Of a DNA stretch of 23,768 bases, positions 1 through 6,333 are shown one piece after another. The first letter of the stretch is position 1; the number at the start of each line of letters is the position of its first letter. The DNA is taken from positions 1 through 23,768 of the IMG/VR virus record IMGVR_UViG_3300020442_001103; one strand, given 5' to 3'. This DNA comes from a virus. Position numbers and translations under genes: made by a program. The notes under the pieces are model-generated. The model ran no database searches. It was not told the origin of the DNA and saw only the letters and a program-made list of their open reading frames with translations.

Positions 1-1
1 C

Positions 2-148
2 TACAAATTTGACAAATCAGACGCAACAGGTATGCTTATGGTGGGTCTGTCAGGGGCGTATTTAATTCACGAGTACGATAAAGTACGAAACGAATGGCGC
101 TTTGTACGAGCGTCGAATGAAAAAAAGGAAATGAAAAACAATGACTGA
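2..148 (+). CDS. C-terminal fragment of an unknown phage protein (5' end outside window)
   Basis: An open frame enters from the left edge and runs 48 codons to a TGA that overlaps the start of the M15 peptidase gene by 8 bases. The visible part has one short hydrophobic stretch (GMLMVGLSGAYLI), followed by a charged tail rich in Lys, Arg and Glu. The frame is open throughout and its stop is coupled to the next start, as at most junctions in this window, so it is probably the end of a real gene. The product cannot be named. A holin or other membrane protein next to the lysis enzymes is possible, but the visible hydrophobic stretch is too short to support that. Confidence 0.5.
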   Translation, partial: YKFDKSDATGMLMVGLSGAYLIHEYDKVRNEWRFVRASNEKKEMKNND

Positions 149-647
149 TAGTATTACAAACTATTATAATTTGGAAACTCATCCGGACCAAAAACATTTT
201 TTAAATGAAGAGTCGGAAAGAATCTTATCAGAAGTAAACCCTGCTTTGGCAGAAGTAGTACGTCGAGCAGTCGCCATTTCTGATATTGAGCTCCAAGTGA
301 TTCATGGCAAAAGAACGGGTGCACAACAAGAAGAGTTCTTTAGAAAAGGCGTAACACAGGGCGGATCTAGTCCTCATCTGTACGGTGCTGCAGTAGATAT
401 TGTACCAATTATCGAAGGGCGTATATGCTTTGAGATTGAGGTATTTGATGAAGTAGCAATGTCTATGAAGTACGCCGCCGAAGATCTAAATACTCCTATT
501 CGTTGGGGCGGTGCATGGCACTGCGAAAACTTTGCAACCTTCAATGGCATGATAGAAGATTTACAAAACTGGTATATTGAACAGTGTGTAGAGCACGGAA
601 CTCGTGTTCATTTAGATCTTCCTCACTTTGAACTTTCCGTTGCATAG
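141..647 (+). CDS. M15-family peptidoglycan peptidase (endolysin)
   Basis: The 168-residue protein looks like an M15 (VanY / L-alanyl-D-glutamate endopeptidase) enzyme that cuts peptide stems of peptidoglycan. The zinc-site signatures are visible: SPHLYGAAVDI at about residues 77-87 (His79 and Asp86 as ligands) and LPHFEL near residues 160-165 (His162 as third ligand). A GKRTGAQQ segment near residues 56-63 fits the substrate-binding Arg region. No signal peptide is seen, so it would need a holin or another route to reach the wall. The ATG at 141 has AAGGAAA about 10 bases upstream. The T4-type lysozyme follows 8 bases downstream, making a two-enzyme lysis pair. The family is clear; the exact bond cleaved is inferred. 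Confidence 0.85.
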   Translation: MTDSITNYYNLETHPDQKHFLNEESERILSEVNPALAEVVRRAVAISDIELQVIHGKRTGAQQEEFFRKGVTQGGSSPHLYGAAVDIVPIIEGRICFEIEVFDEVAMSMKYAAEDLNTPIRWGGAWHCENFATFNGMIEDLQNWYIEQCVEHGTRVHLDLPHFELSVA

Positions 648-655
648 GAAAAAAC

Positions 656-1102
656 ATGAATAGAGAAGCGGTCTACGACCAGTTAAAGATTGATGAAGGA
701 ATTGTTTGTGAAATTTATTTGGACCATCTTGGGTATAAAACCTTCGGAGTTGGACATCTCGTGCGTGAGTCAGATCCAGAGTGGGACTACGACGTGGGAG
801 AGCCAGTCTCAGTTGAGCGAGTCGTCGAGTGTTTTGAAAGCGATCTCGATGTGGCTGTAAGCGAATGCGTTGCTCTTTATGGCGCAGATGTTTGGGAAGG
901 ATTCCCTGGAGAAGTACAAGAAATACTAGTAAACATGATGTTCAATCTCGGACGTCCACGTCTGTCGAAGTTCAAGAAGATGAACGCTCACCTTATAGAC
1001 GGAGAGTGGTCAGCTGCAGCTATCGAAGGGCGAGACTCACGCTGGCACAAACAAGTAGGAAATCGAGCCGAACGACTCATGACAAGACTTGAGAATGTCT
1101 AA
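656..1102 (+). CDS. T4-type lysozyme (GH24 muramidase, endolysin)
   Basis: The 148-residue protein matches T4 gpe-type lysozymes, which hydrolyse the MurNAc-GlcNAc bond. The N-terminus shows the catalytic triad with the same spacing as T4 lysozyme: Glu14 (in IDEG), Asp23 (in YLDHLGY) and Thr29 (in KTFGVGHL), against Glu11/Asp20/Thr26 in T4. The C-terminal half contains the MMFNLG and NRAERL segments usual for the family. No signal peptide or SAR segment is visible, so release probably depends on a holin. The ATG at 656 has AGGAAAA just upstream. The stop overlaps the start of the alternative oxidase gene, so lysis and respiratory genes probably share a transcript. Confidence 0.92.
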   Translation: MNREAVYDQLKIDEGIVCEIYLDHLGYKTFGVGHLVRESDPEWDYDVGEPVSVERVVECFESDLDVAVSECVALYGADVWEGFPGEVQEILVNMMFNLGRPRLSKFKKMNAHLIDGEWSAAAIEGRDSRWHKQVGNRAERLMTRLENV

Positions 1103-1664
1103 CAAAATTATAGCAAAATCAATGACAAAGTTCTTTCGGTTTACCGCCGATATGTTCTTTAGAAAAAGATATGGGCATAGAGCTATAGTTCTAGAAACTG
1201 TTGCAGGTGTACCTGGAATGGTTGCTGGTATGCTCACTCACCTTTCCAGCCTTCGAGGTTTGAAGAAAGGACAAGGCAGTAAGATTCATGAGATGCTAGC
1301 GGAAGCTGAAAACGAACGTAAGCATCTCATGTTTTTCATAGAAATAGTGCAACCTACAAAGCTGGAGCGGGGTCTCATCGTACTGGCACAATTAATATTT
1401 TGGCACTACTATCTAGTATTGTATCTAATTGCACCTAAAACCGCACACTTGATGATACACTACTTTGAAGAAGAAGCTGTAAAAAGCTATACAGATTACC
1501 TTGGGGAAATTGACGCGGGTCGTATCAAAGACGTACCTGCACCACAAATCGCGATTGACTACTATGATCTACTTCCAGAAGCTAAGCTGTCTGATATGAT
1601 TAAGTACGTTCGACGCGATGAACAACATCACGCAGATTTAAACTTAACTTACAGCGAGGCATAA
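1095..1664 (+). CDS. aox: alternative oxidase (di-iron ubiquinol oxidase)
   Basis: The 189-residue protein is a recognisable alternative oxidase, a di-iron enzyme on the inner membrane face that oxidises ubiquinol and reduces O2 to water without pumping protons. All four iron-ligand blocks are present in order: LETVAGVPGMV (Glu34), EAENERKHL (Glu74 and His77), FEEEAVKSY (Glu cluster 125-127) and RRDEQHHAD (Glu176 and His179). VPAPQIAIDYY at 147-157 and the NERxHL form are typical of AOX; cyanophage PTOX carries a different form here. Hydrophobic stretches at about 94-113 fit interfacial membrane helices. The ATG at 1095 overlaps the lysozyme stop; a TTG two codons earlier is an alternative. 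It lacks the long N-terminal extension of plant enzymes, as bacterial ones do. The peroxiredoxin start abuts its stop. Confidence 0.93.
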   Translation: MSNKIIAKSMTKFFRFTADMFFRKRYGHRAIVLETVAGVPGMVAGMLTHLSSLRGLKKGQGSKIHEMLAEAENERKHLMFFIEIVQPTKLERGLIVLAQLIFWHYYLVLYLIAPKTAHLMIHYFEEEAVKSYTDYLGEIDAGRIKDVPAPQIAIDYYDLLPEAKLSDMIKYVRRDEQHHADLNLTYSEA

Positions 1665-2246
1665 ATGGCTATTTATTGCACAGAACATGAGCGCCACGAG
1701 TACGAAGAACGTGGCTACTGGCGCTGCTTACCAGAACTTATTCCAGCAGTAACTTTTCAAACTCGTATCTATGACGGTACACGAGACCAGTACGACTGGA
1801 AATCAGTAACTACGTGGGACTTGTTTTCTAACAGTCGAGTTCTACTCTTTTCACTTCCTGGAGCATTTACTCCAACTTGCTCTACCTACCAGCTTCCGTC
1901 TTTTGAGCAGCTTGCGCCTGAACTCTACGCAGAAGGCATTGACGCAATCTACTGTTTCACAGTAAATGATGCGTTTGTATGTAATGCTTGGGCGAAAGCA
2001 AACAATCTAAAAGAAGTACAAGTTATTCCTGATGGAAATGCAAACTTTACTGAAGGAATGTCAATGGTTGTAGACAAAGACAATCTTGGCTTTGGACGCC
2101 GCTCATGGCGCTATGCAGCCGTAGTAGATAATGGACATATTACAGATTGGTTTATTGAAGAAGGTCGAGAAGATAATCACAAGAAGGATCCTTATATGTT
2201 TACAGATCCTGCATACATTTTAAATAAGCTACGAGAGGGTAATTAA
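1665..2246 (+). CDS. peroxiredoxin (Prx5-like thiol peroxidase)
   Basis: The 193-residue protein has the Prx5/AhpE-type thioredoxin fold signature. The peroxidatic Cys72 sits in SLPGAFTPTCSTYQLPSF. VNDAFVCNAWAK and GFGRRSWRYAAVVDNG correspond to later conserved blocks of the family. The expected reaction is reduction of H2O2 or organic peroxides at the expense of a thiol donor; no glutaredoxin domain is fused. About 27 residues precede the usual fold start (PELIPAVTF) and carry two extra cysteines, Cys5 and Cys21, which is unusual. No signal peptide is visible, so it is probably cytoplasmic. Its ATG directly follows the oxidase stop with a GCGAGGC ribosome site, so the two are likely translated together. 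Confidence 0.88.
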   Translation: MAIYCTEHERHEYEERGYWRCLPELIPAVTFQTRIYDGTRDQYDWKSVTTWDLFSNSRVLLFSLPGAFTPTCSTYQLPSFEQLAPELYAEGIDAIYCFTVNDAFVCNAWAKANNLKEVQVIPDGNANFTEGMSMVVDKDNLGFGRRSWRYAAVVDNGHITDWFIEEGREDNHKKDPYMFTDPAYILNKLREGN

Positions 2247-2249
2247 TTC

Positions 2250-2278
2250 TTGACATTTAGTTGTGTTTCAAGTATAAT
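2250..2278 (+). promoter_or_regulatory. sigma70-like promoter P1
   Basis: TTGACA at 2250-2255 and TATAAT at 2273-2278 are separated by 17 bases, an exact match to the bacterial housekeeping consensus. TTC precedes the -35 box and G precedes the -10 box, as in the other promoters of this window. The predicted transcription start, about 7 bases after the -10 box, falls on or next to the ATG at 2285, so the transcript may be leaderless. Confidence 0.85.
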
Positions 2279-2284
2279 TACATC

Positions 2285-2884
2285 ATGAACTTATTTTATC
2301 TTGACAAAGACCTAGACAAATGTGCCGAGTATCATGTTGATAAGCACGTCAACAAGATGATACTTGAGGCCGCCCAGTTGTTGTGTACTGCCATTTGGGT
2401 AGACCGACTGCTGGGTTTCATACCACGAGCTCTTGAAAAAGACGAAGCTGCGGTTCTCAATGAGTACAAAAAACTTGAGAAGCCTCTGAAACCAGAAGAG
2501 CGTAAACTTACACCTTATCTCGGCATGATGTACAACCATCCCTGCACGATATGGACTCGATCATCATTAGATAATTACGAGTGGACGTGGTGCTATGCTC
2601 ACGCACTCGCAGAGGAATTTAGATATCGCTACGGCAAAGAACACAAGTCCTTCTGGCAGGTCATCAACAAACTACCTGACCCAGTCAACATTGAACGAGT
2701 GGGGTTTACCACATTTGGACTTGCGATGCCTGACATACTCAAAAACTATGATGATCCAATACAGTCTTACCGTGACTATTATCATCTTGACAAGGCTACT
2801 TTCGCCAGTTGGTCTCACCGACCAACTCCCCCTTGGTGGGATGAGTCTCTTGCTGACTACGAACAGAGGATCACAGCGAAGTGA
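2285..2884 (+). CDS. conserved phage protein of unknown function (YLD...HVDKHVNKM family)
   Basis: The 199-residue protein starts [17 protein letters not shown] and has a His/Asp/Lys-rich segment ([15 protein letters not shown], residues 17-31). From memory, this N-terminus recurs in uncharacterised proteins of marine phages. Invariant-looking residues are His17, Asp19, Lys20, His21, Lys24 and Glu28, which would suit a metal or phosphate site, but no function is established. The ATG at 2285 is chosen because it matches the family N-terminus. An upstream TTG at 2261 would lie inside the promoter and is rejected. The 3' end overlaps the GTG of the isocitrate lyase gene (GTGA junction), so the two are co-expressed from P1. 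Confidence 0.8.
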   Translation: MNLFYLDKDLDKCAEYHVDKHVNKMILEAAQLLCTAIWVDRLLGFIPRALEKDEAAVLNEYKKLEKPLKPEERKLTPYLGMMYNHPCTIWTRSSLDNYEWTWCYAHALAEEFRYRYGKEHKSFWQVINKLPDPVNIERVGFTTFGLAMPDILKNYDDPIQSYRDYYHLDKATFASWSHRPTPPWWDESLADYEQRITAK

Positions 2885-4083
2885 AAAAACGAAATTATAC
2901 CCGTGAAGATGTAAGAAAACTTCAGGGAACTAAGTACATAGAGTTTACTATTGCTAGAGAAATGGCAAACAAAATGCGTATGCTTCTAGCAGAAAATCCG
3001 TATATACATACGTTTGGAGCGTATAATGGACAGCAGGCTGTGCAACACGTTAAAGCAGGTCTTAAAGCAATATATTGCTCAGGATGGCAAGTTGCCGCTT
3101 CAGCTAACTCAGCTAATGAAGTTTATCCTGATCAATCTCTTTATCCTGTTGACAGTGTGCCTACCGTTGTACGAAATATCAACAATGCATTCAGAAGGCA
3201 AGATCAAATCCAATATGCCGATACGGGAGAAGGGTTTCCCTTCGCACCTATTATAGCAGATGCTGAGGCAGGATTTGGAGGAGTACTAAACAGTTATGAA
3301 TTGGCTAGAAACCTCATCGAAGCTGGGGCAGCTGGTGTCCATTTTGAGGACCAGCTTGCGTCCGCCAAAAAATGCGGTCACCTTGGAGGAAAAGTCCTTA
3401 TACCTCTTAGTGACGCTATCCGCAATCTTAACGCCGCTCGTCTTGCTGCTGACGTTGCTGGGGTTGATACTCTGGTCGTCGCTCGGACTGATGCCGAGTC
3501 AGCCAGACTCCTCTCTAGCGACTACGACCAAGCAGACTACAAGTGGATGTCCGGAGATCGTACTGCTGACGGATTTTGGCAGATCGAAGGCGGACTTGAA
3601 ATGGGATGTGAACGTGGGGCTGCATACGCAGAATACGCAGATCTCGTGTGGTGCGAAACAAGCAAGCCTTGTCTCAAAGAGGCTCGACGGTTTGCTGACG
3701 CAGTAAAAGCATCCTGCCCTGATACAATGTTAGCATACAACTGCTCTCCCTCTTTCAACTGGAGACAGTCTATTCCAGGAGACCAAGAGTTAGAAGACTT
3801 TCAGTATGAACTCGGAAAGCTGGGCTTTAAGTTTCAGTTTATTACATTGGCAGGATTTCATGCTACAAACTATGGAGTATTTAACTTTGCTCGTCAGTAT
3901 AAAGATCGAGGAATGTTTGCATACTCTCAGCTACAAGAAGCAGAGTTTGCAGCAGAGCAATTTGGGTACACATCAACACGACACCAGCAGGAAGTAGGTG
4001 TTGGATACTTTGACACAATTACAACAGCCCTCGGCAGTAGTACGGCGGCTATGGCAGATTCTACGGAGGCAGACCAGTTTTGA
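2881..4083 (+). CDS. aceA: isocitrate lyase
   Basis: The 400-residue protein is a full isocitrate lyase, which cleaves isocitrate to succinate and glyoxylate, the first step of the glyoxylate shunt. The catalytic KKCGH motif is intact at 163-167 (Cys165). [10 protein letters not shown] (67-76), [13 protein letters not shown] (82-94), [10 protein letters not shown] (125-134, with Mg-binding Asp127), WCETS and NCSPSFNW all align with the E. coli enzyme as remembered. The C-terminus (DSTEADQF) closely resembles E. coli GSTEESQF, so the 3' end is complete. It is about 30 residues shorter at the N-terminus than E. coli AceA. The GTG start overlaps the upstream stop, and its own stop overlaps the TTG of the DUF3310 gene, so it is embedded in a phage operon. 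No malate synthase is present, so the host would have to supply it. Confidence 0.96.
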   Translation: MKKRNYTREDVRKLQGTKYIEFTIAREMANKMRMLLAENPYIHTFGAYNGQQAVQHVKAGLKAIYCSGWQVAASANSANEVYPDQSLYPVDSVPTVVRNINNAFRRQDQIQYADTGEGFPFAPIIADAEAGFGGVLNSYELARNLIEAGAAGVHFEDQLASAKKCGHLGGKVLIPLSDAIRNLNAARLAADVAGVDTLVVARTDAESARLLSSDYDQADYKWMSGDRTADGFWQIEGGLEMGCERGAAYAEYADLVWCETSKPCLKEARRFADAVKASCPDTMLAYNCSPSFNWRQSIPGDQELEDFQYELGKLGFKFQFITLAGFHATNYGVFNFARQYKDRGMFAYSQLQEAEFAAEQFGYTSTRHQQEVGVGYFDTITTALGSSTAAMADSTEADQF

Positions 4084-4373
4084 GTAATTTATCAGAAGGT
4101 TGGACGAAATCAGAGGACGGAAAAGGACTCAGCTATAAGAGTCCCAGGCTAGTACACGATCCAGTAAATAGCCCTGCACATTATAATCGCGACGGGGTCG
4201 AGTGTATCGACGCAATGAGGCAAATCACTTCAGACGAAGGCTTTGAAGAGTATTGCCATCTTAACGCGTTCAAGTACATCTGGCGTTGCAAGAACAAACA
4301 AAACAAAAAGCAAGACGTTGAGAAAGCTATTTGGTATCTACGGATGATGATAGGAGATGATCCACGTGAGTAA
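4080..4373 (+). CDS. DUF3310 protein (T7 gp1.7-like, possible nucleotide kinase)
   Basis: The 97-residue protein carries the DUF3310 signature: [20 protein letters not shown] near residues 27-46, then [17 protein letters not shown] and a DVEKAIWYL helix. This domain is common in phages and is related to T7 gp1.7, for which a nucleotide kinase activity has been described; whether this copy has it is unknown. The start is TTG at 4080, sharing bases with the TGA of the isocitrate lyase gene (TTGA junction). The end overlaps the GTG of the next small ORF. Confidence 0.85.
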   Translation: MSNLSEGWTKSEDGKGLSYKSPRLVHDPVNSPAHYNRDGVECIDAMRQITSDEGFEEYCHLNAFKYIWRCKNKQNKKQDVEKAIWYLRMMIGDDPRE

Positions 4374-4593
4374 AGGTAGTAGATCACGAGTAGAAAACAC
4401 ACGACAATTTTACGAAAACTGGGAGAAAATCTTTGGTACGAAGAGTAAAGAAGAAAGATCACGAGAATTTATCGGAAACGAACATACAGAAAGTAATTTC
4501 TCTTTTGAATGGAAAGCAACCAATTTCCAAGAAGGAAGCATGCAGTATGCTGAATATAGCATACAATACCACGCGCCTACAGCGGATCATTGA
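4366..4593 (+). CDS. small hypothetical phage protein
   Basis: A 75-residue frame starting at GTG 4366, with GGAG about 10 bases upstream and overlapping the DUF3310 stop (GTGAGTAA). The first ~24 residues ([18 protein letters not shown], then EKIFG) resemble a short N-terminal motif of small uncharacterised phage proteins. The rest has no recognisable feature and overlaps, in another frame, the first 161 bases of the better supported helix-turn-helix gene. The N-terminal part may therefore be the conserved portion and the C-terminal part free to drift. Function unknown. Confidence 0.5.
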   Translation: MSKGSRSRVENTRQFYENWEKIFGTKSKEERSREFIGNEHTESNFSFEWKATNFQEGSMQYAEYSIQYHAPTADH

Positions 4594-5128
4594 TGATTAC
4601 CAAGATAAAATCGAGTATAGAGAACTACGTAAAAAACAAAATCGCGGAAGAGGAGCATCAAATGAAGAAATTCGTGAAGCAGTTGAACGATACCTTTCCG
4701 GAGAATCCATCGCAGAAATCGCAAGCGGACTCTACAGAAGCTCCGGCTTCATTAGATCTATCATTGAGCGAGTCGGAGTACCGAGGGTTGAAAGAGAAAG
4801 TGGCATCGCTGTGCTCCCTGATTCATGCATTGCGGAGTCATTCTCCCCCGGAGAAGTCGTCTGGTCAGCCGTCTACCAAAAACCAGCCAGAGTCGACTAC
4901 GAGCTTTCCGTCGATTACCAGGCTGAAAGAGAAGGATTCATAGACGTAAATTATGAACGCAAGTATGGAAGTAAATGCTATGCGATATATGTTATGGAAG
5001 AGGTTAGAGACGATACAGAAAAATGGGCTAACGTGGAAACAGGTGGCTACGCTGCTTACTCTCTCGCGTATGATCTTGGGAAACTATCACACCTTGAAAA
5101 GTACGGAGTCGACTTATCACGTATCTAA
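4433..5128 (+). CDS. helix-turn-helix DNA-binding protein
   Basis: The 231-residue protein has two likely helix-turn-helix units. One is at about 29-53 (QPISKKEACSMLNIAYNTTR) and one at about 82-114 (YLSGESIAEIASGLYRSS). A basic linker (RELRKKQNRGRG) lies between them. The C-terminal half, with GEVVWSAVYQKPARVDYE and a final GGYAAYSLAYDLGKLSHL segment, is familiar from memory in cyanophage and other marine phage regulators of unknown target. The TTG at 4433 is preferred because GGGAG lies 7 bases upstream; this start is inside the preceding ORF in another frame. The gene ends just before promoter P2. It may be a transcription regulator, but that rests on the fold only. Confidence 0.78.
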   Translation: MVRRVKKKDHENLSETNIQKVISLLNGKQPISKKEACSMLNIAYNTTRLQRIIDDYQDKIEYRELRKKQNRGRGASNEEIREAVERYLSGESIAEIASGLYRSSGFIRSIIERVGVPRVERESGIAVLPDSCIAESFSPGEVVWSAVYQKPARVDYELSVDYQAEREGFIDVNYERKYGSKCYAIYVMEEVRDDTEKWANVETGGYAAYSLAYDLGKLSHLEKYGVDLSRI

Positions 5129-5137
5129 AAATACTTC

Positions 5138-5166
5138 TTGACTTTCATCGCTCATACAGGTATAAT
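5138..5166 (+). promoter_or_regulatory. sigma70-like promoter P2
   Basis: TTGACT at 5138-5143 and TATAAT at 5161-5166, 17 bases apart. TTC precedes the -35 box and GG precedes the -10 box. Predicted transcription start is near 5173, leaving a ~20-base leader with GAGGAAA before the ATG at 5193. Confidence 0.85.
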
Positions 5167-5192
5167 ACATAGTATTGAAACTGAGGAAACCA

Positions 5193-5639
5193 ATGGGCGA
5201 CCGATTTTATTTATCACAACTACAAGCTACCGGATCTTGTCCGGGAGCACCCACAACTAACAACAGAAGGAAACGTAAAATGGCGTGGACAGACGAGAAA
5301 AAAGCAGAGGTTATTGCTGCATATGAAGCGCAAAACCCAACTCCAGAAAACAGCATGGAGATCGTCGCAGAGATTGCAGAAGAGTTCGAAGAGTCACCAA
5401 ACGGTGTTCGAATGGTTCTGACCAAAGCAGGTGTGTATGTCAAAAAAGCACCGGCAACAAAAGCCGCATCTAGTGGCGGTTCTACAGGCGGTGGCCGAGT
5501 ATCTAAGGCCGCAGCTATCGAAGCACTCACAGCAGCATTGACTGATGCAGGTCAAGATGTTGACGAAGAGATCGTTAGCAAGTTGACTGGCAAAGCAGCA
5601 ATGTACTTTGCAGGTGTGATCGCAGCAGTAAACTCTTAA
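5193..5639 (+). CDS. DNA-binding-like phage protein with WTDEK module
   Basis: The 148-residue protein has a basic N-terminal leader (MGDRFYLSQLQATGSCPG, then NNRRKRK). A Myb/HTH-like module beginning AWTDEKKAEV follows at about residues 31-82, then a Ser/Gly-rich linker (SSGGSTGGG) and a C-terminal domain ending SKLTGKAAMYFAGVI. The ATG at 5193 is chosen because GAGGAAA precedes it, it lies ~20 bases after the predicted P2 start, and the leader resembles related phage proteins from memory. An in-frame ATG at 5280 with AAGGAAA upstream is a second possible start, giving a 119-residue form. The module resembles repeats in the 8091-8810 gene, suggesting two members of one DNA-binding family. 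Exact role unknown. Confidence 0.78.
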   Translation: MGDRFYLSQLQATGSCPGAPTTNNRRKRKMAWTDEKKAEVIAAYEAQNPTPENSMEIVAEIAEEFEESPNGVRMVLTKAGVYVKKAPATKAASSGGSTGGGRVSKAAAIEALTAALTDAGQDVDEEIVSKLTGKAAMYFAGVIAAVNS

Positions 5640-5646
5640 TCAAAAA

Positions 5647-5701
5647 GCTCCTAAGAAAGTCGGGACGACAGAAGAATCTGCCAACCCGCTTCACTAGGAG
5701 C
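5647..5701 (+). promoter_or_regulatory. mRNA hairpin sequestering the Shine-Dalgarno of the downstream gene
   Basis: A long imperfect hairpin fills the gap between two genes. GCTCCTA (5647-5653) pairs with TAGGAGC (5695-5701). Inside it, GAA (5655-5657) pairs with TTC (5690-5692), CGGG (5661-5664) with CCCG (5685-5688), and CAGA (5669-5672) with TCTG (5677-5680) around an AGAA loop. The basal 3' strand contains AGGAG, the ribosome site of the GTG at 5706. The fold would hide that site. There is no T-run, so it is not an intrinsic terminator. It does not match a riboswitch class I recognise; a translational operator or thermosensor are possibilities. Confidence 0.6.
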
Positions 5702-5705
5702 ATTT

Positions 5706-5972
5706 GTGAAAAAAGAAGAACTAGCACGGCTCGTCGATGAGTACGGTGATGCTGTAATCACTTATCGCAGTGAAAACAGTAATAAGTTGAAATACAATGT
5801 GTGTACGTTGGACTTCAGCACGCCTTACATTCAGCAAAAGAAAAACAGAGCAAAAGAATCTGACCAGACTCTTTTGCTTTTTTGTTGGGACACCGACTCC
5901 TTTCGTCTATTAAAACCTCAGAACGTAACGAGTGTAGTACCTCTTGCCTCTGTTCTCAAGAACGGAGACTAG
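5706..5972 (+). CDS. conserved phage protein of unknown function
   Basis: The 88-residue protein (KKEELARLVDEYGDAVITY at the start, VCTLDFSTPYIQ in the middle, FCWDTDSFRLLKP and VVPLASVLKNG at the end) resembles from memory small proteins of cyanophages and related marine phages with no known function. It looks like a compact beta-rich domain. The GTG start at 5706 has AGGAG 5 bases upstream, but that site is base-paired in the hairpin at 5647-5701, so its translation may be controlled. The PC4-like gene starts one base after its stop. Confidence 0.72.
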   Translation: MKKEELARLVDEYGDAVITYRSENSNKLKYNVCTLDFSTPYIQQKKNRAKESDQTLLLFCWDTDSFRLLKPQNVTSVVPLASVLKNGD

Positions 5973-5973
5973 C

Positions 5974-6276
5974 ATGGAACTATATCAAGCGCCTGAAGTT
6001 TATGAAAAAGTTATACACTATGACGAAGCAAAGGAGACGCAAGTCCGGCTTACTATCTCAACCTTTCGTGGTATCGAGTATCTAGGTTTACGTAAGTATT
6101 ATTTAGATTTCGAAGAAGAGTGGAAGCCTAGTAAGGAAGGTATATCAATGCCTTTGGACTTTGATAACTCACGAAATCTTTTCGTCGGGCTAGTCGAAAT
6201 CTTATCACTTGCAGAAAGCAAGGAAATCATTGAAGAGCATTTTTCTGATTTGATTAAGGACTTATATGCCAAATAG
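5974..6276 (+). CDS. PC4-like single-strand DNA-binding protein
   Basis: The 100-residue protein contains a PC4/p15 coactivator-like core at about residues 21-63: VRLTISTFRGIEYLGLRKYY followed by EEEWKPSKEGISMPL. This pattern of basic beta strands ending in W-K-P-x-K-x-G-I-x-x-P is typical of PC4 domains, which bind single-stranded DNA as dimers; a PC4 homologue is known from phage T5 and linked to recombination-dependent replication. The C-terminal part (RNLFVGLVEILSLAESKEII) may be the dimer helix. The ATG at 5974 has GGAG 5 bases upstream; an upstream start at 5944 would overlap the previous gene and is not needed. It ends at TAG immediately before promoter P3. Confidence 0.72.
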   Translation: MELYQAPEVYEKVIHYDEAKETQVRLTISTFRGIEYLGLRKYYLDFEEEWKPSKEGISMPLDFDNSRNLFVGLVEILSLAESKEIIEEHFSDLIKDLYAK

Positions 6277-6279
6277 TTC

Positions 6280-6308
6280 TTGACTTTGTTTCCTTCTTTC
6301 TGTATAAT
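6280..6308 (+). promoter_or_regulatory. sigma70-like promoter P3
   Basis: TTGACT at 6280-6285 and TATAAT at 6303-6308 with a 17-base spacer. TTC precedes the -35 box and TG the -10 box. Predicted start near 6315, followed by GAGGGAA and the ligase ATG at 6334. Confidence 0.87.
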
Positions 6309-6333
6309 ATACTTTATTCAGTGAGGGAACTAT

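Noticed and set aside
9-36. TTGACA and TATGCT with a 16-base spacer near the left edge
   Set aside because: It lies inside an open coding frame, lacks the TTC and GTATAAT features of the other six promoters, and the -10 match is weak.
1095-1664. Identity as PTOX, as in cyanophages
   Set aside because: The second iron motif is NERKHL and the LET motif continues VAGVPGMV, as in AOX and not the plastid form.
2261-2284. Upstream TTG start for the 2285 gene
   Set aside because: It lies inside promoter P1, and the family-like N-terminus begins at the ATG 2285.
4593-4943. Open frame starting at a TGATG junction, 116 codons
   Set aside because: It lies wholly within the better supported HTH gene, has no recognisable motif, and its Ser/Pro/Glu-rich composition fits a shifted reading of the HTH codons.
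5175-5192. Upstream TTG start for the 5193 gene
   Set aside because: No ribosome site precedes it and it is almost at the predicted transcription start; GAGGAAA precedes ATG 5193 instead.
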